Shown here piece by piece: positions 10,701-21,300 of a stretch of DNA of 64,000 nt. The notes beneath the pieces were generated by a model. That model was given only the letters and a program-made list of their open reading frames with translations, did not search any database and was not told the DNA's origin. The position numbers and the translations under genes are program-made. The DNA comes from Lepidurus packardi (taxonomy: Eukaryota > Arthropoda > Branchiopoda > Notostraca > Triopsidae). Position 1 is the stretch's first letter. The number at the start of each line of letters is the position of its first letter. The stretch covers positions 4,531,001-4,595,000 of the forward strand of contig JAKZAN010000006.1 in NCBI GenBank assembly GCA_023053545.1. The letters are read 5' to 3'.

Positions 10701-13104
10701 GCTCTCAATTTCTGCAAAATAAGAGTTTAGGACGCTGGAGTCTTCCTTCCTTGTTGGCGACGATGTTGATGTTAACCCTCCACCTTCTTTAGTATTCCCA
10801 TCCGAACTCTCCCATTTCGACCTTTCGTTGGGTGCTTGGCGTTCAACTAGTGGGCGTGGCGTGACAGTAAGAGGCGGTTGGGTCTCAAGAGCAGCAGGAA
10901 AGAAGGGAGTAGGCGTGACGAGTGTAATAAGCGTAGGAGCAGAAGTAATCCGGGCTAGTTTAGCTCGGTTGCGTTGATAGTACAGTAAAGTGCCTCCATT
11001 TTGTCCCGCGAAAAGAAGAGAAGAAATAACAGAAATATATAACTTGCAAATAGAAATAGACATGCGAATTGACTTTTATTGAAAATATTAGTTTACAGCA
11101 AAGGGAATGTACATTCTAGGGAGGGAAATAATACGTGCACACGTGCTCATGCAAGAAGCGAAGGAAAAGAAAGTTGGAAATTCGAACGTTTCACATTCAC
11201 CCTCCACCCTCACCGCATTCCATAGCCTCAAGGGATTTCTAGCTTCTAAGGAAGATTCAGCGGTTCACTGTTTACGTTAAACACGTTACGATGGACCAAA
11301 AACTAGGGTCTAGATTACATTTGGCGTTTCCCATTACCGATCGGGGTTTGTCAGTGAGTTTGTTGCACTCTAGCACCCATACAGAAAGCTAACGCATAAA
11401 CTCTTTTTCTTCCAATTCCCTTATTTCATATCAATTTTTCCATTATTTCGTTGTTGACTCAATCGACTTCTATCGCGTTCCATTGGTTGCACTGGTGCAA
11501 TAGTCTCGGCACTCAGTGTGTCTCAAACACGTGTATGTTTACACACTGTGTCCACGCACTGAGTGCCAAAAATGTTGCACCAGTGCAGCCAGTGGAACAC
11601 GCTATTAGATTGACTGTTCTATTGAATGTATCGATTATTTCATTGTTCAGTGACTCGATTCACTAGACTTTATTTTGATTCATGAGTCGTCTGACATGTT
11701 ACGTTTCGTTTATTTCATTGTTGAACGACGGCTTTCTTTTTGGGCGCTACAGTGCAAACTGAAGGGTAGTTTGTATTTCTAAAGGGGCTAATTGGCTACG
11801 GTACGTTGTTTTTTCGTTCATTCTTAGCTTACCACCAGTACTTGGACTATAGGGTCGCACTGTGGTGGGTCTTCTTGAACGGAAACGCATTCTGCCTTCG
11901 CTAGGCGGGGGTTGGCCCAGCAGGCCTACAATTACAGCAGCATTAACGAATGTCTCTATCATGTCGGCAACCTTCTCTGCTCTTCTTTTGAAAGTCAATG
12001 CTTGTTACTTTGTTATATTTGTTACCTGTTTAACTACCAAAGGGTTAAAATAAAAACGGATAATTTAGAACTAGGTCGAACATCCGTCTACGATTCCTAT
12101 GTAAAGGCCCAGGGCTCGCTTTTCCACAGATAAATTCTTAAGATAAAAGTAAGCAAAAACGTGCTTCACATTCTGGACTGGACTTATCAGTTGAAATCAT
12201 CAGTCAAGGGGATGGCAGAGGACCCTTAACAGGGTTTGCAGCGTTAAAAACGCTTTTAAACTCTATTTATTAGATAAACGTTGGATTGGGTAAGGTTTCT
12301 ATCTGTGAATGGTGAAGAATGAAGGAAGGTCGTCGAACGCTGAGGCGAAAACCCGGCAAACATATACAAAAAGCTAAAGGAAATAGGTCCAGAAGGCTGC
12401 GAGCAGAGAGTTTAAAGGCCATCTGGTTCTAATAAGATTGTGTAAAAGGAGGAGACCCAGCTAACGGAGGAACTGAGGAAGTGGAGTTAACGCCAATGAA
12501 GGAATATGTAAAAATGGACTGAAAAGTAGAGGAAACTTAGGCAAAGGGCACGCAGAGGAACATCTGGGAAAAACTCATCTCCATCTCGAAAAACTACAAA
12601 CGCGAATGATGATCAAACTAACTCATTCCTCGGCTACTTTGCTTCTTGATTTCTACTTTGCTTAATGACTCTAGACGTGCAGTACACGCAAAGGTTATAC
12701 GATACGTCAACACACAAGTCTGAGTAACTGCAATGGAAGAACCTTTATCGAAAAAGGGGCGGTGAGATAAAACTTAAAACCTCCGGAAACCATGTCCTCT
12801 TTTTTTTAAATTTCTTACTTATTTCGTCTTTCTTTTTTATAATTAGAAACTCCTCTATTTCAAGCGTTGGGCTCCCATTCTCGAATATCTATAACGATTA
12901 ATGAAACGTCCGAGGCTGGTATGATGTATGAGAAGCGCTGAAGCGTTCTCACGCTTCTGAATAACCTGAATTAAAGCTTTAAAACGAAAGGGAATTTACC
13001 GCCCAAGTCTTTTAACCTTTGATCCAGAGATCGCACTAACCTGGCAACGTTATAGCGAGCAGAAACGAGAACAACAGCAGGCTTTTAATCCTTGGTTTAG
13101 CCAT
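1427..13104 (-). CDS. LanB1: Laminin subunit beta (LAMB1-like), complete
   Basis: Secreted basement-membrane subunit of the laminin heterotrimer. The start at 13104 opens exon 13041-13104, a signal peptide [21 protein letters not shown], which ends in phase 1. Without the two extra exons described separately it joins exon 9514-9635 ([20 protein letters not shown]), the start of the LN domain, which runs to about 8480. LE repeats 1-5 lie at about 8453-7300, domain IV (LF) at about 7290-6350, and LE 6-13 at about 6119-3730, which gives the usual 13 LE repeats of LAMB1/2. The coiled coil covers about 3640-1427 and contains the Cys-rich beta knob ([16 protein letters not shown]) near 2900. The protein ends FYRTCQK, with the penultimate-region Cys that bonds to the gamma chain in this family. 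I count about 21 ordinary exons, mostly with short introns. The match to vertebrate LAMB1 is strong throughout. Confidence 0.97.
3393..3418. repeat. Poly-A tract in laminin intron
   Basis: A run of 26 A (T on the gene's strand) lies just beside the exon that ends near 3389. It is in the intron and probably length-variable. Confidence 0.9.
3979..4251. repeat. Tandem duplication of an exon-intron junction in the laminin gene
   Basis: About 88 bp at 3979-4066 recurs with few differences at 4163-4251. On the minus strand each copy holds the last codons of an LE exon (PADSTCR) and its splice donor. The 4163-4251 copy is the functional junction because it continues into the exon 4230-4531; the other lies in the following intron. 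The flanking stretch with TTTTAAAATGTCAATAAA is also repeated (about 3950 and 4085). Confidence 0.85.
4717..4747. repeat. Poly-A tract in laminin intron
   Basis: A run of 31 A within the intron between about 4532 and 5107. The rest of this intron is AT-rich and shows a small repeated GATTGGAAATATAGAGATT motif near 4945-4990; nothing else is recognisable. Confidence 0.9.
5757..5932. repeat. Imperfect TAATCGAA microsatellite
   Basis: The short laminin intron after the exon 5108-5729 consists almost wholly of variants of CATAATCGAATTT repeated about ten times. Confidence 0.8.
10160..10228. repeat. Short tandem repeat in laminin intron 1
   Basis: A unit of about 25 bp containing TTAGCTCGCTTTT and GCTATATTA is repeated about three times with small changes. 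Confidence 0.6.
10406..10993 (-). CDS. LanB1: Candidate laminin beta exon, 196 codons, phase 1 at both ends
   Basis: An open frame inside laminin intron 1, on the same strand. The donor at its 3' end reads CCAG|GTTAGT and leaves phase 1, so it joins exon 9514-9635 in frame ([15 protein letters not shown]). The 5' border fits an acceptor at 10994-10995 preceded by a strong pyrimidine tract with no other AG between; it is also phase 1. The length, 588 nt, is a multiple of three. The encoded sequence is rich in Ser, Thr, Arg and Asn with no Cys, starts [20 protein letters not shown] and looks disordered. A second possible acceptor (TTATTTTGCAG) at 10712-10713 would give a 102-codon version, again phase 1. 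The frame also stays open upstream to an ATG at 11063. I recognise no domain. It could instead be a nested gene or chance. Confidence 0.6.
11472..11603. mobile_element. MITE-like inverted repeat, copy 1
   Basis: The two halves are nearly reverse complements: the left arm contains CGCGTTCCATTGGTTGCA and the right arm reads TGCAGCCAGTGGAACACG, with further pairing of GGCACTCAGTG against CACTGAGTGCC. About 50 bp pair on each side around a short centre. A second copy lies at 53704-53833. No coding capacity; no clear target-site duplication. Confidence 0.75.
11833..11925 (-). CDS. LanB1: Candidate laminin beta exon, 31 codons, phase 1 at both ends
   Basis: This exon is bordered by an acceptor (TAATTGTAG at 11926-11934) and a donor GTAAGC (11832 downward). 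It is 93 nt, phase 1 at both sides, and reads [19 protein letters not shown] followed by [12 protein letters not shown]. Joined to the signal-peptide exon (13041-13104, which ends in phase 1 after LP) and to exon 10406-10993, it gives one uninterrupted frame into the LN domain. The product would be a basic, Pro-rich linker after the signal peptide. The splice sites are good and the phase fits, but there is no family to compare with. Confidence 0.55.
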
Positions 13105-14739
13105 TTTGGCTTAAGTGCGTGGGAAAAACTTGACTTGGTGCCAATCAAGAGTTCAATTCTTCACACTTTTTCCGGAGAAACTACAGGTTTCTTTTCGTGT
13201 AGCACTTAATGCCGGTTGTGTCAATCTTAGTTGCGGGAGGCACAAGCACGTATGACGGACATGACGGCAGTTGTAGTCTGTCACAGGTCTTAAACAGGAA
13301 GACCACCACGCTCGCGAGCGAGTGAGTCGAAGAACAGCCAAGAACTCGCGGGCGACAAAAGAAAAAGTTTCGGGATGTAGGATGTCTGTTCAGAGTGGGA
13401 CTGGGCCAATCGCTAAGTTCTTGCTCATCCTACAGATGCCGACTTCTCTGAAACTGCTGGTGCATCCCTTTTCCAATTCCCAAACCCCGTGGATGACGAC
13501 AGGCTGAAACAAACAAGAACACTACAGATATACATGTATACTATACCATATACAGATATCCTCATATCCTCTGGAATGAGGCAAATGACGAAGCAAGAAG
13601 CAACAGGGGCCAAAGGTCGGCTCAAAACTGGTAGAGGTTTCGAATGACATGAGAAAATAGCTGGAAGGGAAGATTTAAAGACAGGACCAAGACCCTTCTA
13701 CCCTTCTTTTAACTCATTTGCGTGGATATGCAACACCGAAGCTCATACAAACAACCGTTTTTATAACAAAAAAGCTTTGAGAAGGCGATACATTTCTTTT
13801 TTTCACCTTTCTTTTTGTAGTTGGAGTGTTTCGGCACCTTAGCTTTAGCACTTTACAGTATTTGTCATGCATAATGAGCTTATAGGCTATATATGGGGTT
13901 GAACCAATGGGACCCAACCCTCGACAGTGTGAAACAGAGAATTTCCACGTGAGGATTTCGAGAAGAATGATGCCCCAGGCTTGGGAGGCTCGGGCCTAAC
14001 TCAAAGCCCAGTCACGTTTGATTTGCATACTCACAAGCTTTATAAGGGAAAAAAGTGATCTAACCAGCATGGTGTATATTTTTTATCTCTTTTTTTGTCA
14101 AGAAGTGGTTATGCACACTTCCCAAGCTTTAAGTAAAAGCGTTAAAAAACTAGTCCTGTCGCCTTATTTGCCTTTTCTATCAGTAGTGATTACTAATTAG
14201 AAACTCGGATATTAGGTCCTTTATGAACTTAAGCCGAGTAGAAGATTAGCTGCGGGTAATGATAAGAAAGTATGGTAATTTGAGCTGAGTAGTGTCCAGC
14301 AAAAGGCTTGTTTATGTTGGTTTGGGGGTCTGATTCAAACTTTGAAAAACGCATGATGCGAAGGCCACCTTTAACTCTATACTTAATAACAACGCAAATA
14401 AAGGAGTTTCATTGTTGTATAGCATTTAGTGATTTCATGCAAAGGTTTGACTACATTTATAGTAATAATTAGGACGTACTTGGATAACTTTGGGCTTGAA
14501 TTTCGATGTTACTTCACTCGCCCACTATCTATTCTATTCACTCGCCACCAGACACTAAACAAAAGTTATAGCAACACGATCATAGAGGCAGCACCTTGCA
14601 GACACAATTTATAGGCGGGTGTTTAATTTATTTGTATTTTTTTCGAGAAGGTATTTTTGGCCAACAGGTTCAAAGAATGCATTTTTTTTCTCTTAGACAG
14701 TTAAGAAACTACGAATAGAACTGAAACTTGTATTTGGGT
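13105..14739. other. Intergenic region upstream of laminin beta and downstream of PUM3
   Basis: Presumed laminin promoter and 5' UTR next to 13104, and the PUM3 3' UTR near 14739. No coding frame, RNA gene or repeat that I can support. Confidence 0.5.
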
Positions 14740-17158
14740 TTATTTAGCATACAACTTTGATGCCAAAATCTCGGCTCCTTTGTTTTTCTGCTGGGCAATA
14801 AAGGTGTCAAATGTCTTCAATCGTTTCTGCAAGGCTTGGACCACACTTGGAACTTCGGTTTCCAGCATGCTAAAGACGACCATTAGTAAAATTCCGTAAA
14901 GAAAAAGACACGAAGAGAATGTGTTACCAGACGAATAGAAAAGCGCCACGGTTTTTGGTAAGCCACACGTTAATGACGTCAATATCGAGCACTTCCAGCA
15001 AGACATTACTGAACAGGACTAACAAAGAAACAGAAAATTAACTGTCGATTCATACAAAGAAATTAAAGTACCTTCACTGTTGTCTTCTGCCCTTTTCTTG
15101 TCGTGCTGAATGATCTTCTTTAGCGCCATATGGACAGCTGCTTGTTCAACAATCAAATCTTCTTCGCCTACTTTTCCGACCGACACGAACTTCGCTACTG
15201 CTTTCATAGCGAGGATCAATTCTTTTCCTACATAATTATCAAGATTAATAGATTAGGAATACTAGTAAATCAATATCGTTAACAAATAAACTGAAAACAC
15301 GTGTACCATGACAGTTTTTCATGGCAGCAGTTAGCAAAACTGACGCTTTGGCATCAGTTAACCAAGTCTGGGCATCATCCGCAATATTGGATAATAAAAA
15401 CGGCGACGTACATTCCAACAGTTCTTTCTGTCTCACTTCGCTTTCCTTTTTACTACAAAAAAAAGAATCTTTGTATTTTCATACGCTAGAATTATACGAA
15501 AACTTTTACCTGTGAGCATTTCCGTCTCCTTGTTTGAGGATGTTGTTAATGCTAGGATGCGTGTAGGTCGTATTTCTGCCTGCCACCAAGTAAAACAGCA
15601 CCTTGCGGCCATGTTCGTGCAGCAAGACAGTCTTCAAATCCATTGCCATTTCCGTAATGATAGTCTTTACGAAGAAATAAAGATTACTCCCACAACCGAC
15701 TCAAATGTTAGCAAGGAAATTACTTTCTCAATGAGCTTCGTGTCGTCTATGACATCAAAAAGCGCCAAAAGCACCATGTGTCCGTGCTCTTCTTGGCAGA
15801 TTTTAGCCACGTGAGTCTTGAAACTCTTCACGATCGCTTTCCTGTCCTGGTGATGTATTCTAATTACTTCTGTACGAAGGTTGGAAGGTTAAATTCTCTA
15901 TACTTTGGGGGTTCCGTGCCATAAGCAAATCATCGCTACTTTGGCACCGTCTTTCGTGTGGAGCATGTGTACGATTGCTTCTCTTAACGCTTGGATCAAA
16001 TCCGCACGATCTGCTTCGGAGCAATGAGTCAAGTACTCGAGCAGCAAACGATGTAAAAGACTGTGGTTATAAACACCTCTGCGGCAATAAAAACAATGAA
16101 AATCTGTTCAACCAATCGATAATACAAAGTCTTACTTATCAATGACGGGTTGAACTGCTGCTGACATGTTCTTCAAGAACGTTTCCTTCTTGTAGGGGTA
16201 CTTGGCAATGGCATCATCAAGAGTAGTGATGCCTTCGTCTTTAAAATGCCGGAATTCGGGGCCGTAGAACTCTTGGCAGAGAAGCGCTCTTTGTGACGCA
16301 TTCGCCCAATCGTTATATGCTGTCTCCAACACGGTTGATGCGATCTATGGAATGGAAAACGATTAATAATTGACAAAGACGTTAGAATTAGTTTACTTTA
16401 TGCTTCATAAGCTCTACAACTCGGCCACTAAAGGACTTCATGATCAAATTGCGTTGGTCTTTGTTACCGTAGCGCAAGAATTTGAGGACCAAGAAGTGGG
16501 AATACTTGGACTTGGCGATTGCCATCATGGAATCTTTCAATTCATCGAAAACCGCCTGGCGAATATCATTCGTTCCAGATGCGACCAAGCATTCGACCAC
16601 GCGAACAGTATCGTGGGCAAAGCATAGGTCTTTGATGTGTCCTTTAATCAGGCCATAAAGCTTCATGCTGAGTTCACGCTGTTTTTCAAGGGGCGTGTCT
16701 TCGCGGCGCAAGAGTTCCCAGATCTTTTTGCCTTTGACAGAGAGTTCATAACGACCAGATTGATCCTTTTGTTTCCTCCTAATTTTCAGCTCTTGGTTTT
16801 GCTTCTTCATTTCTTTCCAGTTGGGCTTTTCCAGTCTTTGTACAGCTTCGGGTCTTTGGTCAAAGTTCTTGAACTTGCCCTTGCCTCCTTCTTTTGCATT
16901 CTCGCCGAATTTTGTCTTCTTCGAAGCTGGGGCGTCAAAACCCGGTAAATTGTCCTCTTCCAGAGCTTCTGCGTTGCGTTTAGGTTTCTTCTTTTTCAAA
17001 AAACCATCGTCTGGTTTCAATATTCTGGGCTTGCCATCCTTGGATTGTAGCTTCTTGTTGTCAAAATGTGTGAGAATGGTCTTTTCTGCTCTGGTAAACT
17101 GGCCATCGTCTTGCTCAACTTGTGGCGCCGCTTTAGGTTTCTTGTCTTTTTTAATCAT
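14740..17158 (-). CDS. PUM3: Pumilio homologue 3 / Penguin (PUF-family nucleolar protein)
   Basis: The first coding exon (about 16397-17158) has a Lys-rich N-terminus followed by RRKQKDQSGRYELSVKGKKI and a run of PUF repeats (YGLIKGHIKDLCFAHDTVRV, YSHFLVLKFLRYGNKDQRN). Downstream exons at about 16135-16345, 15902-16083 and 15722-15850 continue with YNDWANASQRALLCQEFYG, SLLHRLLLEYLTHC and IVKSFKTHVAKICQEEHGH, as in human PUM3. The final exon ends AEILASKLYAK at 14740. The family has an L-shaped array of PUF repeats with a C-terminal CPL domain, binds nucleic acid without strong sequence preference, and is nucleolar, linked to ribosome biogenesis. I count about seven to nine exons with short introns. 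Confidence 0.93.
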
Positions 17159-18325
17159 TGTTACCTATATACAAAAGAGTTAGCATAATATTGGGATATT
17201 CTAAACACTTACTTATGTTGTAGGACTGGCAATTTTCGTGTTTAAAGTTCTAACTTTGAGAATCCACGTGGTTTTTGTGTCGCAAGGAGCGAGTGGAATC
17301 TAACGGTTTTGTTACGAACTAAAACAAATGTGGCGCCAATAATGAAATGTATTCAAGAAAATGCTAGGATTAATTAATGCTAGGGGTACATATAGAAACT
17401 GGAAATAACTCTGTCGCTTTTGCTCTCCCTCGGTGGTCGTCAGTAATGGCAGGGGAATTGTACGCCATCAAAGAAGCATTGATAATTATAGAGAACTCGA
17501 GCGCAAACAACTATCTTATCCTGTCGGACTCAAAAGCGGCCGTCGTTGCTATTGCTTCTTACGGAAGAAGGGCATACTACGAGATAGTCCAAAAAATCCA
17601 GATTGGAATACGGACTTTACAAACAAACAATTTTGTACCAAATACTTGGTATCTGGCACTTTTACTTTGCGGAATACAAGCAATTTTTAGCTCAGTCATT
17701 TTTAGTTGATTACATAAGAGTTACATGACTAGTCGATATTATTTAATATAGTCGTTATTATATGATAGTCAATGCATCCCTAAGTCAAGGAAATGCTACG
17801 TTTAGTCGATTATTTGAATTGTACGATGACTGGCATATTGTAGCGTAAATTGCGATTTACACTGTTTAAGAATGGGGAGATTACATAAGTTAATTACACA
17901 AAGCACGTATGAAGGAAGGTAAAGTAACTTTTGGCGAAGGACTTTAACTTTCGTATTTGCAACTGTCAAATCTCGCGTTGCTCGCACAATTGCTCCCATC
18001 GTTCGATAGTCCCACTCGACTCGCTGTATTCCGCTTCTCCCGTCCCGTCCTCGCGCACTCCCTGGTGTCGGTTTGCTACAATTTGTAATAAGACATGTAA
18101 AATAAATGGATTATTGTAAATTAAACTATCTGCAAAAGAAAACAATCTCAGCTGCTAGCGATACAGTATTTTATTCATTGCATTCCCTTTACATAAATCT
18201 ACACCAGGAATATCATATTAGTAGGCTCTTATTTAAAGCCAAATGCCGACAAGAATGACCTTTCAAGGTTTAATGTAACAAAGTTTAATCACACGGGATG
18301 TGGTAGACATGGCTGCTGTGGAAAA
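17159..18325. other. Intergenic region between PUM3 and IGHMBP2
   Basis: Apart from the LINE fragment listed separately, this holds the PUM3 5' flank and the IGHMBP2 3' flank. No other coding sequence is seen. Confidence 0.6.
17340..17655 (+). mobile_element. LINE (non-LTR retrotransposon) RNase H fragment
   Basis: An open frame from about 17377 reads VMAGELYAIKEALIIIENSS, then YLILSDSKAAVVAIASYGRR and YYEIVQKIQIGIRTL. This is the RNase H domain carried by I/Jockey/R1-like LINEs: the Glu in GELYAI and the Asp in SDSKA are the second and third catalytic acids. No reverse transcriptase was found next to it and the frame ends in unrelated sequence near 17640, so it is a remnant about 300 bp long. 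Confidence 0.75.
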
Positions 18326-21300
18326 TTAATCTTCTTCTTTCTTCTTTCCTTTGCCAGCTCTTTTCTCTTCCAGATCGGTCAGCTTCTTATCCAATTTCCG
18401 CTGCATATGGGCTCTTTTTACCGGATCTGGCTTTTTAGACGGCACTCCAGAGCCTCGATAGAGCACTCCGTCCTTTATTATAGTGAGCCGAGCTGCTTGC
18501 CTCGCTTTGGCGCCACAACCATGAATTTCCGGTATGTGGTGGGCCAGACAGTACCGCTTTCTACAACAACTGCACATTTGGCCCAACACTGAAAGTCTTT
18601 CTTTGCAAGGCGGGAAATTGCATATATTATCTTGCGTTTTAAACTCTCCTAACAATGCATCAAAATCCTCTTCCTCCTCTCCTAACTTCTTTCTCGTCGC
18701 CTTGGCCGATTTCTTTGACTTAGCTGCGGGTTTCTTAACTTCAGGCGAAACTATAGGTTTGCACCTTAAAACGTGCAAATCCAAGTTCTGCTCAGGGATC
18801 GCTTTGGAGCAAACTGGGCAAGTTTTAGTAGGATAATCAGGAACGTAATCTTCCACTGGATCCAACATATCCATTTTGCTGATTTGTTTCGTTACAGCCA
18901 GCAATTGCAGTTCATCGTCTTCTTCTTCATTTCCCGAGTCAGTTTCAAGTTGGGACAAATTTGCACCTCCGTTTTTCATCGGAAACAGCTTCTGTTTGAC
19001 TTTACTGTTCTTCGTTAGCTGGATAAACCTCTCGGGAGCTTCGCCAACGCTCTCGTGTTGTAAATCGCACGCTTCGGCCCACTCATGGACCAAATGCCTT
19101 TCGTAGGACGTCAAAGTTGGAGGAAACGCCATTTTCTGGCTCGGGCTTTTAACGAAAGCTTGGAACTGTTTCCTGAGTTCCTCGTCCCTGGCTTGAAACT
19201 GATATCCAGCCTCCCTCACAGGGATTTTAAGCCCATTATCGAAATTTTCTTCTTTTTTCTTCGAAGGTTTCGTCTTCTGCTTCTTAACGGCCTCTTTCGG
19301 GATCTTAAACTTCGGGCGCACCGAACAGGCTTTCATAGACATTAAATCCAACTCTAGATGGTGAGTTACGTATAACAAATATAATAATAATTATTATTTT
19401 AAATGAAAGGGATCCCAGAAAGTGTTTCCAAAAGGAAACAGACAAATTAATAATAACTGTTAGTTTACAACCTTCTTTGTACGAATGGGCCGTCCGAACT
19501 TCGCCTTTGTCGTGCACATAATCTAGTAAGCCTTGGATGAACGGATGCTGGCGAAACATCTCGGAATTGGCAACAAGAAATAGTTGTCGTCGAGCTCTTG
19601 TAACGGCCACATTCAAACGCCGGGCGTCAGCCACAAATCCAATCGTTCGTTTCGAGTTTGACCGCACTAGACTGAGCAAAACCACTTCCTTCTCCCTGCC
19701 TTGGAACCCATCGACGGATCGTACCTCCACTTGGGTCGCATAGTCAGCTAGCATGATTTTCACCAATTCTACCTACATAAATGAATCAACGAATCAGCTG
19801 GGTTGCTAACGTCAATATTTATCCGCCATGAAAGGCTGATGCTTTCTTTACTTGTAGATTGTACGGCGTTATTACAGCAATATCCTGTTGTCGCACTCCT
19901 GTTGACAACAGACATCGTACATGTGCCGCTATAATTGATGCTTCCCCGGTATTGGAGCAAGACTTTGAATCGCCCGAATCGTCTTCATCTAAACCACACC
20001 CAGCTGTGTCAACTAAGAGCAACGGCAAACCTATTGACAAATCCATCATACGAAGACAAAGAGAAGGAAAAAATATAATAAGAAAAAATATTACAAAAGG
20101 CAACAATTAGTCTAGAAATCACTGCAATATTCAGTACGCGATAACCTTCATCTTTCTTCACGACATGTATTCGATGTAGGACCCGCCTACTCAAACAAAC
20201 TGAGAAACTGACCAGAATTGGAGGGTTATAATGAAAAGAATAGAGTAGAAGCAGCAACTTCGTGAAAAGAACCAATTCGCTGTATAGCCCTTCCAGTCGA
20301 AGTTGCGGCTCAATCCCGGCAAGACGTGAAAAACAAGATCTTAAGCCAAAGTGTAGACTTCAGTGCACTTATATACGATAAACCGGTCGTTATCAACCGT
20401 CCGCTCAATTTTCGACGGTAAGTCTTAATGATTTACATCCTCTTAACAAGAATTCCGCCTAATCTATATAAAAGCGTGTCCGCTTTAGAATCCCCCAGGC
20501 AAACAGGTTATCGAAAGTTTACAATCCCTCACCTTGAACTTGCTACTTAAACTCTGTTGAAAAATAAAGTGTAAAAAGGAGCTTAATTAGTATTCATAAC
20601 CTCTAGTTTACAAAAAAACACTTAGTATATATACGGTTATGTCATAACAGTGTAACTTTCTTATATATTCTTATATATCTTCAACTGTTTAACCACGTAC
20701 AAACTAAACTATGATACATTTCCTAAATTACGAATGAAATATTGTAGCAATTCCGATTAACCTTGGAAGCAGATTTGTGTGCTAAAACCTTCAAGAGCAT
20801 AGAAATTTCAATGTTTTTACGCCTAAAACTTGAGTGGAAATAAACTTGGGGACGTAAACAAAGAGATATGAAGACAACCGACAAAAGAAAGTGAAGGAGC
20901 TTCAACATGCAAAGCACAGGATGAGATGAGTTTGGTTTGGGAGGATTTGCGTGACCCACTTCCTGTGTTCCCAAACTTCTATAACATAAACGGTAGATGA
21001 AACAGCCCTGCGTATGTAAGTTGGCGCTGTATGAGTACCGATTCTTCTTACTGCGTTTTGTATATTCCTGTAACTGAGACCCAAACCTAAACCTTCCTGC
21101 ACCACGTCCTGTTACCCTCAAAACTTTAGAAAGCAAACACGTCAACCTGGTAAAGAAGGGACGCTAAAGAGCTCTCTATGACTAAAGAACTTGTATACAA
21201 AGTGTTTTGAAGTACTTTCATGTGGAATGGTTGTCCCACATGGCCTCAATTACTTGTCATATTTGTCTCCTTCAGATGGCCGGTACGCTGATCTGGTGCA

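Noticed and set aside
10406-11063. Long intronic frame as a transposon or retroelement gene
   Set aside because: No reverse transcriptase, integrase, transposase or capsid-like motif; the matching exon phase and same strand favour a laminin exon.
20723-21145. 140-codon open frame on the minus strand upstream of the alkaline phosphatase
   Set aside because: No recognisable motif; it overlaps the likely promoter and 5' UTR region of the alkaline phosphatase gene, and its composition looks non-coding.
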